Below, piece after piece: positions 1-9,257 of a stretch of 64,000 nt of DNA (the stretch's first letter is position 1; each line of letters starts with the position of its first letter). Both the position numbers and the translations under genes were made by a program. Source of the stretch: UBA3263 sp964586765 (GTDB taxonomy: Bacteria; Bacteroidota; Bacteroidia; Bacteroidales; Muribaculaceae); contig CAZPHN010000004.1 of the NCBI GenBank assembly GCA_964586765.1, forward strand, positions 1 through 64,000. Direction: 5' to 3'. The notes under the pieces are model-generated. The model did no database searches, was not told the DNA's origin, and was given only the letters and a program-made list of their open reading frames with translations.

Positions 1-957
1 GTGCTTGCCTTCTCAACCATCTCCCAGATTGCATTCATGATGGTTTCTCTCGGTGTTGCCCGTCCTGAAATCCATGAAGGTCTCGGCTACATGGCATCGA
101 TGTTCCATCTGTTTACCCACGCAATGTTCAAGGCTCTGCTCTTCCTTGGTGCCGGTGCCCTGATTCATGCGGTTCACTCTAACGACTATACCGCTATGGG
201 TGGTCTGCGCAAGTATATGCCTATCACTCATATCACCTTCCTCATTGGCTGTCTGGCTATCGCCGGTATTCCTCCTTTCAGCGGATTCTTCTCTAAGGAT
301 GAAATTCTTTCTGCCTGCTATGAGAACAGCTTCATGTGGGGTGCATGGATGAGCATGGTTGCCGGTCTGACCGCGTTCTATATGTTCCGTCTCTACTACC
401 TTATCTTCTGGTGGGACGAACCCGATTACGGTCACCACAAGCCTCATGATGCTCCTTGGCCCATGTCGCTTCCTCTTATCTTCCTTGCTGCGGTAAGCTG
501 CTGCTGCGGTTTCCTCCACTTCGGCAAGTTCGTTACTTGGAACGGCGAGCCTTATGATATCCATATCAACTGGACCGGTGTCGCAATCCCGTCAATTACC
601 ATCGCCGTGCTTGCAATCGCCCTCGCCACTGTGATGTATCGCAAGAAGAACGACCTCCCCGCCAAATTTGCCAAGGCAAGCTGCGGACTCTGGACCGCTG
701 CCCACCACCGTTTCTACTGGGACGAGCTTTATCTCTTCGTAACCCATAAGATTATCTTTAACTGCATCTGCCGTCCTATCGCATGGTTTGACCGCCATAT
801 CATTGACGGAACCATGGACGGTCTCGCATGGTGTGCCCAGCGTCTGAGCATCACCATCCGCCCGCTCCAGAGCGGCAGCGTTCAGGCATATGTCTATATT
901 TACCTCTTCGGTGCCCTCCTTCTCGGTGGAATTACCGCAGCAGTTGTTCTCCTCTAA
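1..957 (+). CDS. nuoL: NADH-quinone oxidoreductase subunit L, C-terminal part
   Basis: The last 318 residues of the large antiporter-like membrane subunit of complex I; the gene begins before the window, and the GTG at base 1 is an internal Val codon (…VLAFSTISQ…). Family motifs are visible: the HLFTHAMFKALLFLGAGA segment with conserved His and Lys of the proton channel, and GIPPFSGFFSKDEIL. Several membrane helices follow, and the last helix ends the protein (GALLLGGITAAVVLL). nuoM and nuoN follow on the same strand with short gaps, so this is the distal end of a nuo operon. It pumps protons in the inner membrane. Identity is secure; only the start is missing. Confidence 0.95.
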   Translation: MLAFSTISQIAFMMVSLGVARPEIHEGLGYMASMFHLFTHAMFKALLFLGAGALIHAVHSNDYTAMGGLRKYMPITHITFLIGCLAIAGIPPFSGFFSKDEILSACYENSFMWGAWMSMVAGLTAFYMFRLYYLIFWWDEPDYGHHKPHDAPWPMSLPLIFLAAVSCCCGFLHFGKFVTWNGEPYDIHINWTGVAIPSITIAVLAIALATVMYRKKNDLPAKFAKASCGLWTAAHHRFYWDELYLFVTHKIIFNCICRPIAWFDRHIIDGTMDGLAWCAQRLSITIRPLQSGSVQAYVYIYLFGALLLGGITAAVVLL

Positions 958-994
958 AATCAATCACCGAACCAATCAAGATTAATAGTTTGCT

Positions 995-2500
995 ATGTTT
1001 TCAAATCCTCTGATATATTTTGTGGTAATCCCGGTGATTATGCTGCTGGGTATTTACCTCTGTCGCAATATGGCGCAGATCCGCACGGTCGCAGTTACCG
1101 GTTCGCTCTGTCTGCTCGCCCTTAGCGTGTGGCTTCTTGTCGACTATCTGGGGCTGCGTGCCGCAGGTGCCGATGCCCCGATGCTTTATCGCGGTGACTG
1201 GACATGGTTCTCCGCCCTCAACGTGAAGCTGAGTGTCGGTGTTGACGGTATCTCGATCGCCATGCTTCTCCTGTCAAGCATTATCTTGCTGACCGGCTCG
1301 TTCGCATCATGGAAAATCAATCCGCTTCCCAAGGAATTCTTCCTTTGGCTGATTTTGCTTTCAATCGGTGTGTTCGGCTTCTTCATCAGCATTGACCTCT
1401 TCACCATGTTCATGTTCTATGAGGTTGCGCTTATCCCGATGTACCTTCTTATCGGTATCTGGGGCACCGGACGCAAGGAATATTCCGCAATGAAGCTCAC
1501 TCTGATGCTTATGGGCGGTTCCGCTTTCCTGATGCTCTCTATTATCGGTATATATTATAATGGTACTCCCGAGGGTGTTCCCCATACCTTCAATCTTCTT
1601 GAGATTGCAGAGTATGACGCAATTCCTCACAATTGGCAGTATTTCCTCTTCCCGATGGCATTTGTCGGTTTCGGTGTGCTCGGAGCCATGTTCCCCTTCC
1701 ACACATGGAGCCCTGACGGTCACGCCTGTGCGCCCACCGCGGTTTCGATGCTCCACGCCGGTGTGCTTATGAAGCTCGGCGGCTACGGCTGCTTCCGCGT
1801 GGCTATCTACCTGATGCCTTTCGCTGCCAATGAGCTCGCTTGGATTTTCCTCATTCTGACCGGTATTTCGGTTGTCTACGGCGCATTCTCCGCTTGCGTT
1901 CAGACAGACCTTAAGTATATTAACGCTTACTCTTCGGTAAGCCACTGCGGTCTGGTGCTTTTCGCAATCCTGATGCTCAACACTACCGCCATGACCGGTG
2001 CCATCATGCAGATGCTCTCCCATGGTCTCATGACTGCCCTCTTCTTCGCCCTCATCGGTATGATTTACGGTCGAACCCACACCCGCGACATCCGTCAGAT
2101 GGGTGGCTTGATGAAGATTATGCCTTTCCTTGCAGTCTGCTATATGATTGCCGGTTTTGCATCGCTCGGTCTTCCCGGTCTTTCCGGTTTCGTTGCTGAA
2201 ATGACCATCTTCGTCGGTTCGTTTGAGAATACCCACACTCTCAACCGTGTGTTTACAATCATTGCCTGCTGCTCTATCGTCATCACCGCGGTCTATATCC
2301 TCCGCGTTGTCGGCAAGCTCCTGCTCGGTCCGGTTTATGATAAGCACCACGAAGAACTCACCGACGCAACATGGTGGGAGCGCACTTCAACCGTGACCCT
2401 CATCCTCTGTGTTGCCGCTATCGGTTGCTTCCCCAATTTCTTTGCAAATCTCATCCGTACAACATTCTCGCCCGAGATTTTTAAGGTGCTCGGAATGTAA
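995..2500 (+). CDS. nuoM: NADH-quinone oxidoreductase subunit M
   Basis: A 501-residue polytopic proton-pumping subunit of complex I, normal length for the family. The conserved membrane glutamate is in LFTMFMFYEVALIPMYLL (about residues 136-153), and the channel motif FHTWSPDGHACAPTAVSML is near residue 240, followed by the conserved Lys in GVLMKLGGYG. It starts with ATG 37 bases after the nuoL stop and is followed 25 bases later by nuoN, so the three are cotranscribed. The SPDGH motif differs slightly from the common LPDAH form, which is a variant and not a defect. Confidence 0.96.
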   Translation: MFSNPLIYFVVIPVIMLLGIYLCRNMAQIRTVAVTGSLCLLALSVWLLVDYLGLRAAGADAPMLYRGDWTWFSALNVKLSVGVDGISIAMLLLSSIILLTGSFASWKINPLPKEFFLWLILLSIGVFGFFISIDLFTMFMFYEVALIPMYLLIGIWGTGRKEYSAMKLTLMLMGGSAFLMLSIIGIYYNGTPEGVPHTFNLLEIAEYDAIPHNWQYFLFPMAFVGFGVLGAMFPFHTWSPDGHACAPTAVSMLHAGVLMKLGGYGCFRVAIYLMPFAANELAWIFLILTGISVVYGAFSACVQTDLKYINAYSSVSHCGLVLFAILMLNTTAMTGAIMQMLSHGLMTALFFALIGMIYGRTHTRDIRQMGGLMKIMPFLAVCYMIAGFASLGLPGLSGFVAEMTIFVGSFENTHTLNRVFTIIACCSIVITAVYILRVVGKLLLGPVYDKHHEELTDATWWERTSTVTLILCVAAIGCFPNFFANLIRTTFSPEIFKVLGM

Positions 2501-2525
2501 TTACTGAAAAATAGTTATTTGACCA

Positions 2526-3998
2526 ATGGATTACTCACAGTTTTTAGTAATGAAACAGGAAATCTGCCTTTTGGTTGTGTTCCTGCTGGTATTTCTCTAT
2601 GACACCTTCCTGTCAAAACGGGCTCTCAATGCCATTTCCGGTGTGACCGTTGTCCTTTTCGGTCTGTTGACCGTCTGCGGTTTCTGCTGCTGCACTTCCG
2701 GAACTGAGTCGGCATTCGCGGGAATGTATGTGACTTCCCCCGTGATTGCATGCATCAAGAATATACTTAATGTCGGTGTGCTGATTGTACTTATCCAGTC
2801 AATCAAGTGGAACAATTCGGACAGTCAGGTTATTCGCCGCGGCGAGTTTCTTGAACTTATCCTTGTGACGCTCTTCGGCATGTATCTGATGATTTCTGCC
2901 CGCCACTTCCTGCTCTTCATCATCGGTCTTGAGTGCGCTTCGCTTCCCCTTGCCGCTCTCGTTGCCTTCGAGAAGAACAAGTATGAAAGCCATGAGGCAG
3001 CCATCAAGTATATCCTGACCGCAGTGTTCTCGAGCGCAATCTTCATGATGGGTCTCAGCTATATTTACCTCCTGACCGGTTCGCTCTATTTCGACGCTAT
3101 TGCAGCGTCAGTTGCAACCCAGAGCGTTTCAGTCCTGCTGATTGTTGCCCTCGCGTTCGTAATCTCCGGTGTTGGCTTCAAGCTCTCGCTTGTTCCCTTC
3201 CACCTCTGGACCGCCGATGTATATCAGGGTGCCCCCACCTCGGTTACCTCTTACCTCAGTGTTATCTCAAAGGGCTCTGCCGCTTTCGCCTTCCTTGTAA
3301 TCCTTACTCAGGTGTTCGGTGCAGTTTATTGTCAGGTTTGGGAGTGGATGCTCTACGCACTGATTATCCTTACCATCACTGTCGGTAACCTCTTTGCCCT
3401 GCGTCAGACCAACATGAAGCGATTCCTCGCTTTCTCGTCAATCTCGCAGGCCGGCTACATTATGCTCGGCATTGTAGGCAATAATGAAATGGGCATGGCT
3501 TCGCTGATGTTCTACATTCTCGTTTACATCTTCTCTAACCTTGCCGCCTTCGGCGTTATTCAGGCTATCGAGAATGCCACCGGCAAGCTTGACATGACTG
3601 ACTATCGCGGTCTCTATAAGAGCAACCCACATTTGAGCTTTGTGATGATGCTTGCCATGTTCTCGCTGGCTGGTATTCCTCCCTTCGCCGGATTCTTCTC
3701 GAAGTTCTTTATCTTTGCCGGTGCGCTCAGCGGAACTACCTCGATTGCTCTCTATGTACTTGTGCTGATAGCGTTGATTAACACTATCGTGTCGCTCTTC
3801 TACTATCTGCTTGTGGTCAAGGCTATGTTCCTCAGCAATGACGAGCCCGTCATTCCTACCTTCAAGTCAGCTTGCTCCGAGCGTATCGGAATGTGGGTGA
3901 CTGTTGCCGGAATTGTATTCCTCGGTATTGTCAGCTGCTTCTACAATGACATACTCCTGCTCTGCCAGCAGTACGGACTGATGGGCGGTCTCGCATAA
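2526..3998 (+). CDS. nuoN: NADH-quinone oxidoreductase subunit N
   Basis: A 490-residue membrane subunit of complex I, last gene of the nuo operon. The antiporter-family signature PFHLWTADVYQGAPTSVTSY (about residues 224-243) precedes the conserved Lys in VISKGSAAFAF, and GIPPFAGFFSKFFIF occurs near residue 382, matching the equivalent motif in NuoL. The start ATG is 25 bases after the nuoM stop. A strong intrinsic terminator begins 58 bases after its stop codon, closing the operon. Confidence 0.96.
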   Translation: MDYSQFLVMKQEICLLVVFLLVFLYDTFLSKRALNAISGVTVVLFGLLTVCGFCCCTSGTESAFAGMYVTSPVIACIKNILNVGVLIVLIQSIKWNNSDSQVIRRGEFLELILVTLFGMYLMISARHFLLFIIGLECASLPLAALVAFEKNKYESHEAAIKYILTAVFSSAIFMMGLSYIYLLTGSLYFDAIAASVATQSVSVLLIVALAFVISGVGFKLSLVPFHLWTADVYQGAPTSVTSYLSVISKGSAAFAFLVILTQVFGAVYCQVWEWMLYALIILTITVGNLFALRQTNMKRFLAFSSISQAGYIMLGIVGNNEMGMASLMFYILVYIFSNLAAFGVIQAIENATGKLDMTDYRGLYKSNPHLSFVMMLAMFSLAGIPPFAGFFSKFFIFAGALSGTTSIALYVLVLIALINTIVSLFYYLLVVKAMFLSNDEPVIPTFKSACSERIGMWVTVAGIVFLGIVSCFYNDILLLCQQYGLMGGLA

Positions 3999-4055
3999 AC
4001 CTCCCCTCACGTTTCAACTACAGACACGTTTCAACACCCCCTCATATCCAAAATC

Positions 4056-4098
4056 GCGGCAACCCATCCTTTTCGGACCGGTTGCCGCTCTTTTTTTA
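4056..4098 (+). terminator. Intrinsic terminator of the nuo operon
   Basis: Stem GCGGCAACC (4056-4064) pairs with GGTTGCCGC (4080-4088), with extra CC/GG pairing inside the loop, followed by TC and seven T residues. It lies 58 bases after nuoN and points in the direction of transcription. Confidence 0.85.
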
Positions 4099-4129
4099 CA
4101 AAAAACATATGCTAATATCAAATTTTTTG

Positions 4130-4137
4130 TAAATTTG
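4130..4137 (+). promoter_or_regulatory. Bacteroidota -7 promoter element
   Basis: TAAATTTG matches the Bacteroidota TAnnTTTG element and lies 23 bases before the ATG at 4161. No good -33 element is visible at the expected distance, so the assignment rests on the -7 box and its position. Confidence 0.5.
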
Positions 4138-4160
4138 TGCATTATAAATATTAAAACATA

Positions 4161-4553
4161 ATGATAATGAAAAAATTTTTGTTGCTTTTTGTTCCGTTTG
4201 TGTGCTTGGTATTGTCAGGGTGTAACAGTGATGAACCGGAAGTTGGTAACTCCACAGGTTATCTGATTGTCCATTTTCAGCAGGAGGGTGATGAAGATGT
4301 CGATTTTTCAGAATATGGGTTTGCCATTATCCCCAAGCAAGGTTTTATTCCGAGTGCTCAGGTAAAGGACATAACATGGCCTGTCCAAGTCTTTGTCGGT
4401 ACATATACGATTGCGGCTGCCTCTCCGTATATTTCCGAGACAGAGACCTCGGTAACATATTATTATGGTGAAGCTAAAAACGTAAAGATTAGCAAAGGCG
4501 AGACAACCGAAATCACCCTGACGCTTACTCTCAAGCAGGATAACCTCAACTAA
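4161..4553 (+). CDS. Small surface lipoprotein, DUF4493-like
   Basis: A 130-residue protein with a lipoprotein signal peptide: hydrophobic FLLLFVPFVCLVL followed by lipobox LSGC, so mature Cys is about residue 21. Start could be the ATG at 4161 or the ATG at 4167 (MKKFLLL); the second gives a more usual signal peptide. The rest is one beta-rich domain with WPVQVFVGTYTIAAASP and a C-terminal KISKGETTEITLTL, resembling the repeat unit of DUF4493-type fimbrial or surface proteins (family recognised from pattern only). It is followed after 12 bases by the propeller gene at 4566, probably cotranscribed. No function is known. Confidence 0.65.
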   Translation: MIMKKFLLLFVPFVCLVLSGCNSDEPEVGNSTGYLIVHFQQEGDEDVDFSEYGFAIIPKQGFIPSAQVKDITWPVQVFVGTYTIAAASPYISETETSVTYYYGEAKNVKISKGETTEITLTLTLKQDNLN

Positions 4554-4565
4554 CCTATCCTGATT

Positions 4566-5990
4566 ATGAAATTTGCTTCAATCTTGTGCCTTTCGGCTTT
4601 GTTCGTCTCTGTAACACTCCATGGCGAGGATGAGATTATCACATATAAGACATGGGATAAACCCATTTCGGTCTCTGATAGCCTCTATCACGCATATACC
4701 GGCGCAAATGACACCGTTAAGATATATCATGGAGGAAACCTGCTTGCCTATAAGGATAAACTGTTTATTGAAGACCTTAAGTCAGGCAAAAAGATTATCC
4801 ATGCTGTTGAAATTCCATCCGGACGCTATGTCGGTGCTTTCGGCAAGTATGGCGACGGTCCGGATGAAATATATACTCCCGGAAATCTTTTCCCCTTGTC
4901 GGATGGTCAGATTGCGTTGATTGACTATGGCGACTGGTGTATCAAGGCGTTTAACGTTGACTCTGCATTGACTTTTGAGTCCTACGCGCCTCATATAATC
5001 CGTAAATTTTCTGAAGATGAGTGCAAGTCAGGATTTCCGGACCGTGTCGTGCCTATACATAACAATCATGCTGTAGCGCGCTGCATACATCCCGGCAGCT
5101 ACGGCGGATATACACAGTCATTATGCGCCTTTGATATTGTCGATGGAGTTATCGAACCTTTCGGTACACAGGAATATCCGGGAGGATTAAGAACTTCGGT
5201 TGCTGCGTCATATTCGGATAGCATCGTGGCTGAAGTGTCGTCCACTCAGGATGTCATTCGCCTGTATGACCTGCGGGGCAATCTTAAGCGTATAATCCAT
5301 GGACCGTCATATGAACCGACGCCAAGTCGCGACAGCGTGTTTTATTCAAAGGCTATTATTGCCGATGGCAAACTATTTACGGTCTATTCCGGTAAAAGCA
5401 GACGTGAGGCACCTTCCGGAAAGCAGATTGTCGTGTTTGACTTGGAAGGCGAATATCTATACTCATATCTATTACCGGCTCCACTCGGAGATATGGCTTA
5501 TAGCGACACCTGCAAGCGATTGTATCTTAGTCTGTCAGATAAGAACAGTTATGTGTATTTCCCGATAGGAAATAATGGGTTAGATAACTCAAATCCGGTA
5601 TCACCCAATGCGTTTTCTACTAATATTGATAAAAAGGAGAAATATAATGATGCGCTGCCTCCGCTAACGCTGATAGACCCCGATAATAAAATGAGCAGGA
5701 TTGTTGTGTCAGAAGCGCGTATCAAACCGTATAGACCGTCGGATTCCGAGGTAGAATATTATATACCGCTGTTTAATCAGTCGCCTGTTGATACGATTCG
5801 CATAGATTCAATCGCAGCCGATATTCCATGCATAATCCGTAGTGTTCCGGATTTTCCTATGATTCCCGGTCTGTTGGTTTCCTTTGTCGTAATTCCTGAC
5901 AGCATTCCGCTTACCAAAAATGACGTTACGATAACCGTCTATTATGATGAGGATAAACAACAGAAACTCTTCGTTAAATTGCTCAATTAA
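4566..5990 (+). CDS. Secreted BF3164-like beta-propeller protein
   Basis: A 474-residue protein with a cleavable signal peptide (MKFASILCLSALFVSVTLHG) and no lipobox. The body has repeated short beta segments and GAFGKYGDGPDEIYTPGNLF (about residues 93-112), a motif typical of the BF3164/TolB-like six-bladed propellers common in Bacteroidales. The last about 100 residues look like a separate Ig-like domain (VEYYIPLFNQSPVDTIRID…). It follows the small lipoprotein by 12 bases, and the terminator at 6005-6046 starts 14 bases after its stop. Probable periplasmic or surface binding protein; ligand unknown. Confidence 0.65.
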   Translation: MKFASILCLSALFVSVTLHGEDEIITYKTWDKPISVSDSLYHAYTGANDTVKIYHGGNLLAYKDKLFIEDLKSGKKIIHAVEIPSGRYVGAFGKYGDGPDEIYTPGNLFPLSDGQIALIDYGDWCIKAFNVDSALTFESYAPHIIRKFSEDECKSGFPDRVVPIHNNHAVARCIHPGSYGGYTQSLCAFDIVDGVIEPFGTQEYPGGLRTSVAASYSDSIVAEVSSTQDVIRLYDLRGNLKRIIHGPSYEPTPSRDSVFYSKAIIADGKLFTVYSGKSRREAPSGKQIVVFDLEGEYLYSYLLPAPLGDMAYSDTCKRLYLSLSDKNSYVYFPIGNNGLDNSNPVSPNAFSTNIDKKEKYNDALPPLTLIDPDNKMSRIVVSEARIKPYRPSDSEVEYYIPLFNQSPVDTIRIDSIAADIPCIIRSVPDFPMIPGLLVSFVVIPDSIPLTKNDVTITVYYDEDKQQKLFVKLLN

Positions 5991-6004
5991 AACGCCCTTG
6001 ACAT

Positions 6005-6046
6005 AACAAAAAATTGCAACTGCTTAAGCAGTTGCAATTTTTTGTT
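6005..6046. terminator. Bidirectional palindromic terminator
   Basis: A perfect 42-base palindrome (AACAAAAAATTGCAACTGC on the left arm, TTAA at the centre) lies between the stop at 5990 and the 3' end of the tRNA-Gln gene on the opposite strand. The A-rich arm on one side gives a T tract on either strand, so it can end transcription of both convergent units. Confidence 0.85.
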
Positions 6047-6115
6047 GCCTTGGAAGGATTCGAACCCTCACAGGCGGAACCAGAATCCGACGTGCTACCA
6101 TTACACCACAAGGCA
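6045..6115 (-). tRNA. tRNA-Gln (anticodon CTG)
   Basis: Read on the minus strand the gene begins TGCCTTG (acceptor stem) and closes with CAAGGCA plus discriminator A. D arm, 5-bp anticodon stem with loop TTCTGGT (anticodon CTG, decodes CAG) and a T arm with GAGGG-TTCGAAT-CCTTC are all present. Length is 71 bases and CCA is not encoded. The weak U1-A72 acceptor pair is usual for glutamine tRNAs. It has its own promoter at 6140-6171 and shares the terminator at 6005-6046 with the convergent gene. Confidence 0.92.
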
Positions 6116-6139
6116 GGGTTCTTTGTTGTTTTACGGGTG

Positions 6140-6171
6140 CAAAGTTAGGTAGTTTTTTTTATGTGTGCAAA
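6140..6171 (-). promoter_or_regulatory. tRNA-Gln promoter
   Basis: On the minus strand TTTG (6171-6168), exactly 20 bases, then TAACTTTG (6147-6140): a full match to the Bacteroidota housekeeping promoter. The tRNA 5' end is 25 bases downstream. The same layout and the same -7 box stand before tRNA-Glu. Confidence 0.8.
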
Positions 6172-6210
6172 TTTTTGGCTAAGTTTTTTCCGATTTTTTT
6201 CAAAAATTCG

Positions 6211-6218
6211 TAATTTTG
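6211..6218 (+). promoter_or_regulatory. -7 element of the DUF6057 unit
   Basis: TAATTTTG fits TAnnTTTG and ends only 7 bases before the ATG at 6226, so the transcript would have almost no leader. No -33 element is seen at 20 bases upstream, in a run of T residues. Confidence 0.5.
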
Positions 6219-6225
6219 CAGACGT

Positions 6226-7776
6226 ATGAAGAAATATATTAAACCAATCGTTGCGGCATTGATCGCTGTCGTTTTTCTGGCAGTCTATCTGGGACCGTAT
6301 GAGTATGTGTCTTATTTTTATGAGCAGCACCACCTGTTCCGCTATACTTGGGCGTATGTGCAGGAAACTGTCCATCAGTTCGGTATATGGTATCTGCTGA
6401 CTGAATTCGTGGTCCAGTTTGGATATTATACGTGGCTCTTGGCCATTATTTGGGCGGCTCTCGGAGTGCTGACATATTTGATGGCTACAGACGTAATCAG
6501 GCGTTTGACCGGACTGCGTGACTGGCTCCAGCTTGGGGCTATTCCTGCGGTATATATGCTTTTCGGAGCCGGAAGTGTTGACCAATTCCCGGTTGCGGTA
6601 ATCAAGACGTTTGTGATAACGCTGTTTGTGTGGATTGTGGCGCGGATTATTGTGCGTTTTGTGCCATTTTTCAGCAAGCGTTATGAAAATTCGCTTAAAT
6701 CCCAGTCCGGCGCGTGGTGGAAACCGCTGGTTGTCGGAGTGGTTTGTGTCTGTGCGTACATCGGTATCGGATATAATATCTCTACAGCTCCGATGTCGGT
6801 ACAGCTTCCTTCAGGTAATATGCGCGAGCTCAGTCGCGAGGACCGCAAACATCAGCGCGAGACTGAGCGCATAATGGTTGAGGCTGAACGCGCTGTTAAG
6901 GCTAAGGATTGGGATAAGGCATATGAAATTTGCGAGAATTATGCCAAGCAGGGTGAACGTAATCATCTGATGTCGTATTTCCGTTCTATGGCACTGTATC
7001 ATCAGGGTAAACTTTTGACCAATCTGCTTGACTATCCGCAGACATTTGGCGTCAATTCGCTGTTTTTCTCGTGGAAGGCAGACCGTAACCGCGCCGAGTT
7101 CGGCGGATACGTATACGAACAGCTTGGAGCAGTAAATGCTGCCAACCATTGGGCGTTTGAGGCCTTGGTAGGGTGGGGCGAAACCGCCACCCACCTGACA
7201 AACCTTGCCCGCTATTCCGTTGCTAACGGAAAAATGGCTCAGGCACGCAAGTTTATCGCTCCGCTGAAACACACTCTGTTTTATCGTGGACGTGCTCGTG
7301 AACTTGAAAAAATGGTAGAGACCGGTGTGGTTCCTGACTTGAAAAACTCATTGGCGGATACCCCGCAAATTCCCGCGCGCTGGGATAATGTTATTAACCT
7401 TGGCGCGGATTTGAGATATATCCTTTTGTCAGACCCTGATAATGAGATGGCGCGCGAGTATATCGTGGCACATTTCCTGCTGGCTAACAGCCTTGGCGTT
7501 TTTTATAGCAATTTGAAGGATTTCTGGCCTATGCCTGAGGAAGGCTATCTTCCTCCCATGGTCGAGCAGGGATTGGCTTTGGTGCGTCTGCAGATTGGCG
7601 AGGCGCAATTTGCTGCCGACGGCTATCGGATATCTCCTAAGACCGAAGAAATGTTTCGCTCGTTTATGACAGAGCTGCGCAAGGGTGATCAGGCTCATTA
7701 TTCGCCCGAATTGCGCCGCACATATTGGTATTATGTTCAAAAAGTGAGTCCTTACGGAAAGGAACTTATTTATTAA
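6226..7776 (+). CDS. Polytopic membrane protein, DUF6057 family
   Basis: A 516-residue protein of unknown function, first of three tightly packed genes (6226-12223). The N-terminal about 185 residues hold roughly six membrane helices (first about residues 7-25), then a long soluble part begins with a charged helix (SREDRKHQRETERIMVEAERAVKAKDW). Repeated helical pairs such as AKDWDKAYEICENYAKQGERN and LTNLARYSVANGKMAQARKF suggest TPR-like repeats in this part. The next gene, a PD40 lipoprotein, starts 2 bases after the stop, which argues for a joint role at the cell envelope. The DUF name is from memory of the family's N-terminal pattern. Confidence 0.6.
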   Translation: MKKYIKPIVAALIAVVFLAVYLGPYEYVSYFYEQHHLFRYTWAYVQETVHQFGIWYLLTEFVVQFGYYTWLLAIIWAALGVLTYLMATDVIRRLTGLRDWLQLGAIPAVYMLFGAGSVDQFPVAVIKTFVITLFVWIVARIIVRFVPFFSKRYENSLKSQSGAWWKPLVVGVVCVCAYIGIGYNISTAPMSVQLPSGNMRELSREDRKHQRETERIMVEAERAVKAKDWDKAYEICENYAKQGERNHLMSYFRSMALYHQGKLLTNLLDYPQTFGVNSLFFSWKADRNRAEFGGYVYEQLGAVNAANHWAFEALVGWGETATHLTNLARYSVANGKMAQARKFIAPLKHTLFYRGRARELEKMVETGVVPDLKNSLADTPQIPARWDNVINLGADLRYILLSDPDNEMAREYIVAHFLLANSLGVFYSNLKDFWPMPEEGYLPPMVEQGLALVRLQIGEAQFAADGYRISPKTEEMFRSFMTELRKGDQAHYSPELRRTYWYYVQKVSPYGKELIY

Positions 7777-7778
7777 TT

Positions 7779-9257
7779 ATGAAAAAGTTAGTTTTTATAT
7801 CCGCAATATGTTGTTTACTCGTCGCGTGTTCCGGGCGTAAGCCTATCGACGGGACAACCGACGCTCAAATTAATATGACGCCCGACTACCGTGGTGCCAC
7901 TTATCCCGCAAATATTGCCGCGCCTTCATTTCGACTTGATGCTGAAGGGGCGAAGGATTTTCAGGTTGAAGTTGGTCGTGAGGGCGAAGACCCTGCAATT
8001 TGTGTCGGGGCTGATTCAGAGGGGGGAGTGTCACTTCCTTTGAAAAAGTGGCGCAAACTTCTTGACGAATCACGCGGCGGAAATATTTATTTCCGCGTGT
8101 CTGCCGATTTTGGCGGAAAAAGGCTTGCCGCCCCCGATGTCCTTTCGCCTATCAGCGATACTTCTATCGACGGGTATCTCTGTTACCGTCTTTTATATCC
8201 CGGCTATGAACTATGGACCGCTATAGGCATTTATGAGCGTAATCTTTCGGATTATGAGCAGACTCCTATACTTGAAAACAAGGATTTTGACCAACAGTGT
8301 GTCAACTGTCATAATTTTTCATCAAACAGCCCGGAGCAGGGTATGATGATTCATGTCAGGGGGGCTCAGGGCGGAACTTTGATTTCGCGCAACGGTAAGG
8401 TCGAAAAAATCAATTCCCGTTTTACCGGTGGAAACCATGGCGCGACTTATCCCGGATGGAGTCGTGACGGTCGTTTCATAGCTTTCTCCGCCAACGATGT
8501 CGGTCAGGTTTTCCATTCATCGGGCACAAAACCCATCGAGGTGGTTGACCGTGCTGCCGACCTTATGGTATATAACGTCGAGACCCGGACCGCTTATTCC
8601 GATTCTGCAATTTCAGGCGACCGATATATCGAAACCTTCCCTAACTGGTCACCTGACGGTCGCACCATATTTTTCTGTCGTACCAACGGCATAACCGACA
8701 GTTCTCCGCTCGATTCGGTGAGATATGACCTCTGTTCGGTTGATTTCAACCCTGAAAACGGACGTTTTTCAAATGTCAAGGTACTATATGACGCGGCTGC
8801 TGATTCCGCATCGGTTTCGTTCCCCCGTTGTTCGCCTGACGGCAGATGGCTTATGTTTACCCGCTCAAGCTATGGTAATTTCTCTATATGGCACCCCGAG
8901 TCGGAGCTCTGCCTGATGGATTTGACCACCGGAGAGTGGCGCATAATGGATGAGGTTAACTCTGAAAGTATTGAAAGTTACCATAGCTGGGATTCATCGG
9001 GCCGTTGGTTCGTGTTCTCCTCCAAACGTCTTGACGGTCTGTGGGCGCGTCCGTATATCGCCGCCTTCAATCCTGAGACCGGAATGGCGGCTACTCCGTT
9101 CTGCTTGCCGCAGAAGTCACCGGATTTCTATGATGAGTTTACTCGTACGTTCAATATCCCCGAGTTGATTTCAAGCCCGGTAGTGAATATGGATGCGCTT
9201 CTCCACGGGATTATTTCTCAGCAACCCATCGATATCCAACTGCAGACTGTAAAATGA
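7779..9257 (+). CDS. PD40/TolB-like lipoprotein with one haem c motif
   Basis: About 492 residues from the ATG at 7779, chosen because it opens a lipoprotein signal (MKKLVFISAICCLLVACSG, lipobox LVAC); an upstream GTG would read inside the previous gene. After a beta-rich N-terminal domain comes CVNCHNF (about residues 172-178), a CxxCH covalent haem-binding motif. The C-terminal half has several PD40 propeller motifs (YPGWSRDGRFIAFS, FPNWSPDGRTIFFC, FPRCSPDGRWLMFT, YHSWDSSGRWFVFSS). It lies 2 bases after the DUF6057 gene and its stop overlaps the start of the next gene by 4 bases. Probable periplasm- or surface-facing sensor or redox protein; function not known. Confidence 0.7.
   Translation: MKKLVFISAICCLLVACSGRKPIDGTTDAQINMTPDYRGATYPANIAAPSFRLDAEGAKDFQVEVGREGEDPAICVGADSEGGVSLPLKKWRKLLDESRGGNIYFRVSADFGGKRLAAPDVLSPISDTSIDGYLCYRLLYPGYELWTAIGIYERNLSDYEQTPILENKDFDQQCVNCHNFSSNSPEQGMMIHVRGAQGGTLISRNGKVEKINSRFTGGNHGATYPGWSRDGRFIAFSANDVGQVFHSSGTKPIEVVDRAADLMVYNVETRTAYSDSAISGDRYIETFPNWSPDGRTIFFCRTNGITDSSPLDSVRYDLCSVDFNPENGRFSNVKVLYDAAADSASVSFPRCSPDGRWLMFTRSSYGNFSIWHPESELCLMDLTTGEWRIMDEVNSESIESYHSWDSSGRWFVFSSKRLDGLWARPYIAAFNPETGMAATPFCLPQKSPDFYDEFTRTFNIPELISSPVVNMDALLHGIISQQPIDIQLQTVK

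Noticed and set aside
1361..2350. A 329-codon open frame on the minus strand opposite nuoM
   Set aside because: Composition is rich in His, Glu and Asp as expected from reading membrane-protein codons backward; nuoM is certain on the other strand.
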